NCBI GenBank assembly: GCA_965242785.1
Contig: CBDETA010000002.1
Span: 124,001 to 188,000 of the forward strand
Length of the DNA: 64,000 bases
Direction: 5' to 3'
Origin: Maricaulis sp965242785
GTDB lineage: Bacteria; Pseudomonadota; Alphaproteobacteria; Caulobacterales; Maricaulaceae
Below, in pieces: positions 26,225-33,148 of the stretch. Within the stretch, counting starts at the first letter, position 1, and every line of letters begins with the position of its first letter. Below the pieces are notes generated by a model. That model searched no databases. It was not told the origin of the DNA and saw only the letters and a list, made by a program, of their open reading frames with translations. The translations under genes were made by a program, and so were the position numbers.

Positions 26225-28236
26225 CTTTCTTCGGAACCTTCATCCTTGGGCGCCGGGCGGCGACGCTGCGGGCGTGGCTGCTCGCCGTCTTCCTCCGGCA
26301 TGGAGGACAGGAGGTCCTTCCAGCGCCAGCCGGGTTCGCCCCCGCCGCGGCGTCCGCCGCGTTCGGGGAATCCGACCGAGTGCTCGGCGCGGGGCTGAGG
26401 CTGGACATCGGGACCTTGCAGCGCCGCATTACCGGTCTCGGCCGCTGCCCCGTCTGCCGGATGGTCTTCGGCCGCAGGTCGGCCGCGGCGGCGGCTGGTC
26501 AGCGGATCCGGCAGTTCATTGGCGCCCAGTTCCGGTGCCCGGCGGCCACCGGCGACGGTCCCCATGCGCAGCATGAAATCGCTCAGCAGTTCGTAGTTCT
26601 GGCGGATGCGCGACTGGAAGGCGGCGTCGATTTCCTGCGCTTCCTCGGCCGCGGCCATGGCGGCAGCATTGAGCCCGTCCAGACCCCGGCGCAGCGCATC
26701 GGCGGCTTCCTGGGCCCGGTCGCGTGCCAGGCCCGGCATTTCCGACAGGCGTTCGGTCATCGCTTCGATGTGGCGCTCGACCGTGGCCGTCTCTGCCTTG
26801 GCCGAGGCGAGCACGGCTTCCAGGCGCCGTTTGACATTGTCGGCGGCGTCGTCAGCGGCCTGCGAGGCGCGCCGGGTCAGTTTCTCGGCTTCTGCCAGAC
26901 GTTGCTCGAAGGCCTCGTCGGAGCGGCGGGCGGCTTCATAGGCGGCTTCATTGGTCTTCTCCACCTTGGCGGAGACGATGTCGGCCTGGGCCTCGATGGC
27001 CTGGATGGCGGCATCGGAGACAGCCTTGGCTTCCTGGGCCGCGGCGACCAGGCGGGCCAGGGCAGCCTCGTGCTCGCTGGCGGCATTGTCGGTCTCGGTG
27101 CGCACGCGCCCGGCCAGCTCGTCGGCCTGGGCAAGCGCCCGGTCGACGGCATCACGGAAGGCGGCAGCGCCGGCGGAGGCGGCTTCGTTCAGGGCCGAAG
27201 CGCCATCGCCGGCGGTCTTGGCCATGACGTCCAGCTCGGCGCGGTGGAAGTCGAGCGCAGCGGCAATCTTTTCCTGTTCCTGGCGCAGCGCCTCGCTGGC
27301 ATCGGCCAGGCGCTGGCGGTGTTTGACATAGGCGGCGTCGAGATTTTCCGAGCGCTCCTTGAGCACCACGGAGAGTTCGCGCAAATGGCTGGTGCGCTCA
27401 CCGAGGATGGCGGCGGCCTTGTCGCTGCGCTCGACGACGGCGGTTCCGGCCTCGTCCAGGTCCTGCAGGCTGGCGCGAATGCGACGTTCGCTGTCGCTGG
27501 CCTGGGAAGCGGCGAGTTCGGCCGCAGCGGCGACCATCTTGGACTGGTCGGAAATGGCTGCGGCGATCAGGGCGGCCTTGTCGTCGAGCGATTCCGAGAC
27601 CTCGCCCAGACGCAGGCGCTCGGTGCGCAGGCCCTTCAGGAGGCTTTCGGTGCGGTCGCGGGCATCCGTGGCGGACTGTTCCAGCGTCTCGGCATGGTGG
27701 GCGATCACCTCTTCCATGGCGGCGAGGCGGGCGAGGGCGCTTTCCAGGGCCGAATTGATCCGCTCGACCTCGGAGGAGATGGCGCTGGAGAGGGACTGGA
27801 CCTCGTGCTGGGCGTAGAGTGAGGGCTCGGTCAGTTTGCGCAGGGCAATCTCGACGCGGCGGGTATTGTGGCCATTGCGCAGAACCTCGCGCGCCATCAG
27901 GCCGCACATCGAGAACAGCAGGGCCGGCGCGATGGCGAAGACCGACAGGCCGGTCAGCTGGCCGAAGCCGAAGCGCGACAGCTCCTCGAAGGACTGGATG
28001 CCCAGATAACCCCAGATGAAGGCACCGGCGCCGCCGATCCACAACAGGGCAAAGATATTGCCCAGCCAGACCAGGCCATTGCCGCCCGGCTTGCCCGCAG
28101 GCGCCTCGTCCTGCGGCGGGATGGCGGGGGCGGTCAGGGCCTGGCTGGAAGCGGTCGCGACCGGGGTCTCGGTGTGCCGGTCCTCGGTCTCCATCTCTGC
28201 GAGTTCGATGGTGGGGTCGTTCTGGGTCTTTTTCAT
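26221..28236 (-). CDS. Large coiled-coil membrane protein, TipN-like polarity candidate
   Basis: 671 residues from ATG 28234-28236. Two adjacent membrane segments (WLGNIFALLWIGGAGAFIWG at about 55-80 and LTGLSVFAIAPALLFSMCGL at about 95-115) precede a roughly 430-residue Ala/Glu/Lys/Arg-rich coiled coil, then a Pro/Arg/Gly-rich C-terminal tail containing RRRGRPAAED. TipN, the new-pole landmark of Caulobacter, has this layout of two N-terminal membrane spans and a long coiled coil, but I infer the link from architecture alone. Alternative: a generic apolipophorin- or SMC-like envelope protein. Convergent with the Mla operon. Confidence 0.55.
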   Translation of the reverse strand: MKKTQNDPTIELAEMETEDRHTETPVATASSQALTAPAIPPQDEAPAGKPGGNGLVWLGNIFALLWIGGAGAFIWGYLGIQSFEELSRFGFGQLTGLSVFAIAPALLFSMCGLMAREVLRNGHNTRRVEIALRKLTEPSLYAQHEVQSLSSAISSEVERINSALESALARLAAMEEVIAHHAETLEQSATDARDRTESLLKGLRTERLRLGEVSESLDDKAALIAAAISDQSKMVAAAAELAASQASDSERRIRASLQDLDEAGTAVVERSDKAAAILGERTSHLRELSVVLKERSENLDAAYVKHRQRLADASEALRQEQEKIAAALDFHRAELDVMAKTAGDGASALNEAASAGAAAFRDAVDRALAQADELAGRVRTETDNAASEHEAALARLVAAAQEAKAVSDAAIQAIEAQADIVSAKVEKTNEAAYEAARRSDEAFEQRLAEAEKLTRRASQAADDAADNVKRRLEAVLASAKAETATVERHIEAMTERLSEMPGLARDRAQEAADALRRGLDGLNAAAMAAAEEAQEIDAAFQSRIRQNYELLSDFMLRMGTVAGGRRAPELGANELPDPLTSRRRGRPAAEDHPADGAAAETGNAALQGPDVQPQPRAEHSVGFPERGGRRGGGEPGWRWKDLLSSMPEEDGEQPRPQRRRPAPKDEGSEES

Positions 28237-28404
28237 AACGTGCCTGATCGGCTGCCGAAATTGCGCCTGTCGGACCGCTGCCAAGCCGGCCCGGTCGCGG
28301 ATTATGACAGAGAATAGGCGCGAATGCCCGCTACGCACACAGATAATCTATGCAATTTCGATATTTGCACGGAAAAGGTGATGCTGGCCGGGGCCGCCGT
28401 CCGC

Positions 28405-28662
28405 TCAGCTGTCGTAGCTTGCGGGAAGTTTCACCAGCAGGCGCGGCGTGTCGTCGATCGGTACAAAGCCGGACGGCAGGTCCGGACAGCCGCTGGCGGT
28501 CTCGCTGGCCCAGCCCAGGGCTGCGCCCTCGGACGACCAGTCCAACGTGCGATACTCGGCCGGATTGAAGGCGGCGCACGCGACCGGCTCGACATCAATG
28601 CCGATGGAGGACAGTGTTGCCACCGCCAGCCATTCGATCAGGGATGAGAGCAGCTGGATCAT
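28405..28662 (-). CDS. Small protein, possibly exported, unknown
   Basis: 85 residues from ATG 28660-28662 (IQLLSSLIEWLAVATLSSIG at the start looks like a hydrophobic segment). The rest is EPVACAAFNPAEYRTLDWSS, then GCPDLPSGFVPIDDTPRLLV. No family recognised. Two cysteines may form a disulphide. The frame upstream stays open to 29013 but codes for Arg-rich junk-like sequence. Codon phase is compatible with the neighbours' GC3 bias, but support is limited to the plausible composition. Confidence 0.4.
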   Translation of the reverse strand: MIQLLSSLIEWLAVATLSSIGIDVEPVACAAFNPAEYRTLDWSSEGAALGWASETASGCPDLPSGFVPIDDTPRLLVKLPASYDS

Positions 28663-28729
28663 TTGAAATGTGCGCCTTACGATCCGGTTTCGAGTGTTGT
28701 CAGCTATGATATCGTTTAGCGATAAAGGC

Positions 28730-28759
28730 AATTCACGAAGCGCTGAGTTTTCGTGAATT
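28730..28759. promoter_or_regulatory. Perfect 10-bp inverted repeat (AATTCACGAA)
   Basis: Arms at 28730-28739 and 28750-28759 are exact inverse complements separated by 10 bases. It sits in an AT-rich patch between the divergent small minus-strand gene (start 28662) and the DUF418 gene (start 28805), 45 bases before the latter. It could be a dimeric operator or the end of a transcript; a T-rich tail after the right arm is weak. Repeats of this length and spacing are rare by chance in GC-rich DNA. Confidence 0.45.
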
Positions 28760-28804
28760 CTTTGTAAGAAGACGGCGAAATTGGGGCACGGACGGCGAGG
28801 CGGG

Positions 28805-30013
28805 ATGACCCAGTGGCCTGTTTCCAACTCACGCAGGGGATTTGAGACGCTGGCCGGGCTGAGCGTGGCCGGGCTGGTGATCGCCTCCGTGCAATCCTTC
28901 GGCCTGGTCTGGCCGGCGGCGGCGGTGCCAACCCTCGCGCCGGGGTTCGAGGCCGGTCTCAACGCGTTTTCCTGGTGGCTGACCGAGACCCTGTTCGCCC
29001 CGGTGTTCGCCATCCTCCTGTGCTTTGCGCTGGGTGCCTGGCTGGCCGCGCTGGACGAGGCGCCGTCGCCGGCCGGTCCGCAGCATTGGGGACATCTGGG
29101 CTGGCTGATGCTGATCGGGCTGGTGCATGCCTATCTGGTCTGGTTCGGCGATCTTCTGGTGCCTTTCGCGGTCATGGGGCTGATCACGGCAGCCGGCGCC
29201 CGGCTGCGCTTGTGGACCCAGATCGGGCTGGGTGGCGGGCTGGTTGTGTTCACGCTGCTGGTTCTGCTGGGCGCCACGGCGCTGGGCGGACTGTTCGGCA
29301 GCGAGATGCCGGCGGCCACGGCGCTGGGCTTTCCGCCGGAGCGGGTGGCCGAGATCAATGCCGCCTACCAGCGCGGCGTCCTGGCGCGGCTGCCGGCAAA
29401 CATGAGCTTTGCCCTGATGAACCAGCTGATGCTGATCGTCTTTCTGGGTGCCGGCCTGTCCGGCGTCATGCTGCTGGGCATGGCAGCGCTGCGGGCCGGG
29501 TTTTTCGATCTGCGCTGGCCGGCGATGCAGTACGGGTTGAGCGGTGCGGTGGCGATCGGAATTGGCGGTCCCCTGTGCGGCTGGGCCAATCTGGTGGCGC
29601 TGCAGTCGGATTTTGCCTTGGCCGAGATGGTGCCGGCCAGTGCGGCCGGGCTGATCGGTGCCCCGCTTCTGGCCTACGGCTTTGCTGCCCTGTTGATGCT
29701 GGCCTGCCAGACCCCGGCGCTGGAACGTGGCCTGGCCGTGCTGGAGCGGTTCGGCCAGGTCTGGCTGAGCGCCTATCTCCTGGCCAGCCTGGTGCTGGTG
29801 CTGGTGTTCTCCGGCGTGCCCGGCCTGTCCCTGTTTGCCCGTGTGCCGCATGGCGGCCTGCTGCTGATCGCCCTGGTGCTGGATGCCGCGCTGATCACGG
29901 GGGCCTGGTTCTGGACCGCGCGCTTCCGGCTGGGACCCGCCGAGTGGCTGTGGGCGGTTCTGGTGACGCGAAAGCGCCAGATCCTGCGCCGCCGCATGAT
30001 CACGTCCCGCTGA
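28805..30013 (+). CDS. DUF418-type integral membrane protein
   Basis: 402 residues from ATG 28805 (an upstream ATG at 28781 adds only a few residues). About nine membrane segments with many small residues. Landmarks are RRGFETLAGLSVAGLVIASVQ, the loop AHAYLVWFGDLLV (here VHAYLVWFGDLLVPFAVMG), typical of DUF418, and RARFRLGPAEWLWAVL near the C-terminus. Family function is unknown; related proteins are annotated in transport of small metabolites. Regulated perhaps by the adjacent inverted repeat. Confidence 0.75.
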   Translation: MTQWPVSNSRRGFETLAGLSVAGLVIASVQSFGLVWPAAAVPTLAPGFEAGLNAFSWWLTETLFAPVFAILLCFALGAWLAALDEAPSPAGPQHWGHLGWLMLIGLVHAYLVWFGDLLVPFAVMGLITAAGARLRLWTQIGLGGGLVVFTLLVLLGATALGGLFGSEMPAATALGFPPERVAEINAAYQRGVLARLPANMSFALMNQLMLIVFLGAGLSGVMLLGMAALRAGFFDLRWPAMQYGLSGAVAIGIGGPLCGWANLVALQSDFALAEMVPASAAGLIGAPLLAYGFAALLMLACQTPALERGLAVLERFGQVWLSAYLLASLVLVLVFSGVPGLSLFARVPHGGLLLIALVLDAALITGAWFWTARFRLGPAEWLWAVLVTRKRQILRRRMITSR

Positions 30014-30016
30014 CCG

Positions 30017-30661
30017 TCAGGCCTCCGCGTCCGGCTGGGCCTCCGGCGCTGCTTCGGCGAAGGCCGGCAGTGCCCGGGCGGCTTCGTCCGCCGCCACCAG
30101 GGTCGGGCAGTTGGAAAGATCGGCGCCCCAGCGGCGGGCATTGTACATCTGCGGCACCAGATAGACCTCGCTCATGCCCGGGCGGTCGGCGTAGAGGAAA
30201 GGCGTGTCGCGTTCGACCGTGGTGACCATGCGTTCCAGCGATTCCAGGCCGGAGCGGATCCAGCGCTGGGCCCAGGCCTTCATGCCGTCCGGGCCCTGGC
30301 CGAGATCGCCGGACACGGCTTTCAAGACGCGCAGGTTCTGCAGGGGATGGGTGTCGCAGGCGATCACCGAGGTCCAGCCGCGCACCTTGCAGCGTCCGGC
30401 CGCATCCGCCGGCAGCAGGGCCGGGTCTGGCCAGGTTTCCTCAATCCACTCCAGGATGGCGGGGGATTGCAGGAATTGCCGTCCGCCATGCTCGAGCACC
30501 GGCACCAGGCCCTGGGGCTGTTTCGCCAGCCAGGCCTCACCGTTTTGCTCGCCCTCCTTCAGATTGATCGAGACCTGGTCATAGCCGACGCCCTTGAGAT
30601 TGAGGGCGATGCGCAGACGGTAGGCCGCGCTGGACCGCCAATAGCCGTAAAGCGTGGTCAT
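30017..30661 (-). CDS. maiA: Maleylacetoacetate isomerase (zeta-class GST)
   Basis: 214 residues. N-terminal thioredoxin-like domain with YWRSSAAYRLRIALNLKG, where the SSAAYR loop is the glutathione-binding signature of zeta-class GST/MAAI. QGLVPVLEHGGRQFLQSPAILEWIEE gives the cis-Pro and GSH contacts, and C-terminal VYLVPQMYNARRWGADLS is typical. Works with fumarylacetoacetate hydrolase in tyrosine/homogentisate breakdown. Start ATG at 30659-30661 follows the FAH stop by three bases, so these two genes are co-transcribed. Confidence 0.92.
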   Translation of the reverse strand: MTTLYGYWRSSAAYRLRIALNLKGVGYDQVSINLKEGEQNGEAWLAKQPQGLVPVLEHGGRQFLQSPAILEWIEETWPDPALLPADAAGRCKVRGWTSVIACDTHPLQNLRVLKAVSGDLGQGPDGMKAWAQRWIRSGLESLERMVTTVERDTPFLYADRPGMSEVYLVPQMYNARRWGADLSNCPTLVAADEAARALPAFAEAAPEAQPDAEA

Positions 30662-30664
30662 GGC

Positions 30665-31306
30665 TCACTCCTTGTCGAAGCTGAATTGCAGATCGGGCAG
30701 GCCTTCGATCCGGGCCGTCACCGTGTCGCCAGGCAGCAGCGGGCCGACCCCGGCGGGCGTGCCCGTGAAGACCAGATCGCCGGGCCCCAGCACGAAATAA
30801 CGTCCCAGAGCGGCCAGCAAGACGTCCGGCGGCAGGATCATCCGGGCCAGGTCGCCGGACTGGCGGCGGGTGCCGTTGACATCCAGGCTGATCGCACCGC
30901 TGGCGGGCGGCGGGCCGGCGCGCAGCGTGCCGGTCGGCGCCGACTGGTGGAAGGCCTTGGCGATGTCCCAGGGGGCGGATTTTTCCTTCAGCCGGGCCTG
31001 AAGGTCGCGGCGGGTGAGATCGACCCCGACGCCGCAGGCGACAATCGCGCCGCTCTCGCCCAGGGCGAGAACCAGTTCCACCTCGTGGTGGAGGTCCTGC
31101 GTTTCCTGCGGGAAGGGCAGGTGTGTCGCGGTGGTCACCGCATCGGCATGCTTGGAAAAGAAGATCGGTTCGGCGGCAGCGCCCATCTCCTTGGCATGGT
31201 CGGCATAATTGCGGCCGATACAGAAGACGCGGGCGACCGGAAAGCTCTGGTCGCTGCCATCGATCGGCAGGCGCGGCGGTGCGGGCAGGGTGACAAGATC
31301 GCTCAT
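30665..31306 (-). CDS. Fumarylacetoacetate hydrolase family protein
   Basis: 213 residues, short FAH form. Motifs: VFCIGRNYADHAKEMG, PIFFSKHADAV, HHEVELVLALGE (metal-binding Glu residues), FVLGPGDLVFTGTPAGVGPL. Pairing with MaiA suggests the last step of tyrosine or gentisate degradation, giving fumarate and acetoacetate (or pyruvate), but this short family also holds acylpyruvases and oxaloacetate decarboxylases, so substrate is not certain. The rest of the pathway (HppD, HmgA) is not in the window. Confidence 0.88.
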   Translation of the reverse strand: MSDLVTLPAPPRLPIDGSDQSFPVARVFCIGRNYADHAKEMGAAAEPIFFSKHADAVTTATHLPFPQETQDLHHEVELVLALGESGAIVACGVGVDLTRRDLQARLKEKSAPWDIAKAFHQSAPTGTLRAGPPPASGAISLDVNGTRRQSGDLARMILPPDVLLAALGRYFVLGPGDLVFTGTPAGVGPLLPGDTVTARIEGLPDLQFSFDKE

Positions 31307-31390
31307 GCGCCTGAGATAGCGCGCCGGGCCCGGCCTCGTCGAGCCAACAATCGGCTTGCCGCTGCGCAGCGATTGCGGCAGGACAGACCG

Positions 31391-31840
31391 ATGACCACGC
31401 CGACCGACAAATCCCTGCGCCTGCAGGATTTTCTGCCCTACCGCCTGGCCGTGACCTCGAACCTGGTCAGCCGCCGGATCGCCGAGGCCTACCAGTCACG
31501 CTTCGGCATTTCGATCTGGGAGTGGCGTGTCATTGCCATCCTGGGCGAGGGCGAGGGCATGACGGCGCAGGAACTGGCCGACAGCGCCGCCATGGACAAG
31601 GTCTCGGTCAGCCGGGCCGTGAAAAACCTGGTCGGGCGCGGCTTGGTGGCGCGCGCGGCCCATGCCTCGGACGGGCGTTCGCGCCTGCTGACGCTGACGG
31701 AGGCCGGGCGCACGACCTATCAGGACATCGCGCCGGTCGCGCTGGCAGAAGAGGCGGCGATGCTGGCCGGGCTCTCGGAAACCGAGGTCACACAGCTGGC
31801 CGACCTGCTGGACCGGGTGCGCCGCGCGGCGGGAACCTAG
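31391..31840 (+). CDS. MarR-family transcriptional regulator
   Basis: 149 residues from ATG 31391; the frame is open far upstream but the MarR domain begins here. Winged helix: YQSRFGISIWEWRVIAILGEG, MTAQELADSAAMDKVSVSRAV (recognition helix) and ASDGRSRLLTLTEAGRTTY (wing). Divergent from FAH-maiA with an 84-base gap, so the likely target is that promoter. MarR proteins of this type near tyrosine-catabolic genes respond to phenolic ligands; that is a family-level expectation only. Confidence 0.9.
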   Translation: MTTPTDKSLRLQDFLPYRLAVTSNLVSRRIAEAYQSRFGISIWEWRVIAILGEGEGMTAQELADSAAMDKVSVSRAVKNLVGRGLVARAAHASDGRSRLLTLTEAGRTTYQDIAPVALAEEAAMLAGLSETEVTQLADLLDRVRRAAGT

Positions 31841-31847
31841 AGGCGGC

Positions 31848-32315
31848 TCATGTGGTCTCCGGCTGAGCGCGCAACGCTCTCAGCTGCGTCACGATCCGTC
31901 CCGAGGCCAGCATGGCCAGCAGGGTCGAGGCCGCGAAGACGAAAATGCCCGGCAGGGGTTCGGCGTCCAGCAGCAGGCTGCCGCGCAGGCTGAAAATCAT
32001 CAGTGCGACCACCAGTACATCCGCCATCGACCATTTGCCCAGCCGTTCCAGCCAGTCCAGATGGGCCGGGTGGGTGAGATCCTGGCGGCGAAACTGCAGT
32101 CGCCACATCCACACCAGCTTGGTCAGGGGAAAGGCCATCGAGAACAGCACGATCGTGGCCGCCAGCAGGGGTGCATCCTGGCGGGCCAGGCTGGCGGCAA
32201 GGCCGGCGATGGAATGGGTGTCAGTGAGGAAGCCGAGCTGTTGGAGTTGCAGTGCCGGCAGGAAGATCCCTGGCAGGAACAGGATGCTGGCAAGCAGCAG
32301 GAGTGCGGTTGTCAT
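31848..32315 (-). CDS. PqiA-type single-domain membrane protein
   Basis: 155 residues from ATG 32313-32315. Four membrane segments; the conserved GKWSMADVLVVALMIFSLRG corresponds to the PqiA motif GRWSMLDVF. E. coli PqiA is about 417 residues with two such units, so this is a single-unit version. PqiA works with MCE-domain proteins in lipid transport; here it lies about 6 kb from the mla operon, which may be coincidence. Upstream is a 306-base region with a candidate operator. Confidence 0.85.
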   Translation of the reverse strand: MTTALLLLASILFLPGIFLPALQLQQLGFLTDTHSIAGLAASLARQDAPLLAATIVLFSMAFPLTKLVWMWRLQFRRQDLTHPAHLDWLERLGKWSMADVLVVALMIFSLRGSLLLDAEPLPGIFVFAASTLLAMLASGRIVTQLRALRAQPETT

Positions 32316-32498
32316 TTGCCCTTCGCCGCGATCGGCCAGGCAAGAAAACTGTGGTGTCTTGTGCGCACGCCTCATGCGCGAACTCTAGCCGGAACAATCC
32401 GGCCGTTTCGTGGCGGGTGGCGCGAAGAGCGTGACATGTCAGGAACACTGCTTTGCGTGGAAGAAACGTGCGCGAAAACATCAGGGCGAGGCATGGTC

Positions 32499-32533
32499 AT
32501 ACGATATTACTGGGATTTGTAATACGCTATTAC
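32499..32533. promoter_or_regulatory. Candidate operator upstream of the yfiR-like gene
   Basis: Two direct copies of ATACGxTATTAC occur at 32499-32510 and 32522-32533. The first TATTAC (32505-32510) also pairs with GTAATA (32519-32524) as an inverted repeat with an 8-base spacer. The cluster is about 90 bases before the YfiR-like start, in the 306-base gene-free gap 32316-32621, and is markedly AT-richer than surrounding DNA. It is a likely binding site for a dimeric regulator, identity unknown. Confidence 0.5.
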
Positions 32534-32621
32534 CCGGAAGAAATTGATGGTTAATGATCTCGCCCTAAGCCCGACGCCTACGTGACACCCCCAGCGTCAC
32601 AAGCACAGGGCAGGGAAATCC

Positions 32622-33131
32622 ATGCGTAAATACATTCTGCCGGCACTCGCCGGTGCCATTCTGTCTTCCCCCGCTTTCGCAGAGACCACGCAGCGCGATC
32701 TGGAAGTGATCGGCCGCGCGCTGAGCTTTGTCGAAGGCACCAGCGGTTCCGACCGGACCGTTGCCATCGTCTACGACCCTGCCAGTGAAGGCGAGGCCCA
32801 GGCCCTGGCCAGTACGATGGCGGGCGGCCTGTCGGCCGGTCGCGTGACGCTGAATGCGCGTCTGGTTCCGATGTCGGAGGCGTCCAGCCTGGGCGGTGCC
32901 CATGCAGCGGTTCTGCTGGGATCCGCCTCCGGCGATGCCGGTGTGTTCTCGGCTGCCAGCTCGGCCGGCGTGATGACGGTCTCCACTGACATGGCCTGCG
33001 TTCAAAGCGGCCAGTGCGTGATGGGCGTCCAGTCGGCGCCGTCGGTTCGCATCGTCGTCAATCGCGGCGCGGCCGGGGCTTCCTCGGTCTCCTTCGCTGC
33101 GGCCTTCGCCATGATGATTGAAGAAATCTAG
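32622..33131 (+). CDS. YfiR/DUF4154-type periplasmic protein
   Basis: 169 residues with a cleavable signal (YILPALAGAILSSPAFAE). Mature part has RTVAIVYDPASEGEAQALAS, HAAVLLGSASGDAG and a paired-cysteine stretch MACVQSGQCVMGVQ, resembling YfiR, whose disulphide controls partner binding. In other bacteria YfiR-like proteins inhibit a membrane diguanylate cyclase or sensor kinase; here the neighbours are a TonB-dependent receptor and a chemoreceptor. Family call is from pattern recognition; no GGDEF gene is nearby. Confidence 0.7.
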   Translation: MRKYILPALAGAILSSPAFAETTQRDLEVIGRALSFVEGTSGSDRTVAIVYDPASEGEAQALASTMAGGLSAGRVTLNARLVPMSEASSLGGAHAAVLLGSASGDAGVFSAASSAGVMTVSTDMACVQSGQCVMGVQSAPSVRIVVNRGAAGASSVSFAAAFAMMIEEI

Positions 33132-33148
33132 GCGGAAACAAGGATTTA

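Noticed and set aside
25885..27822. 645-residue plus-strand open frame bridging the lipoprotein and the coiled-coil gene
   Set aside because: It overlies two real genes in a different phase and reads as Gly/Ala/Arg-rich.
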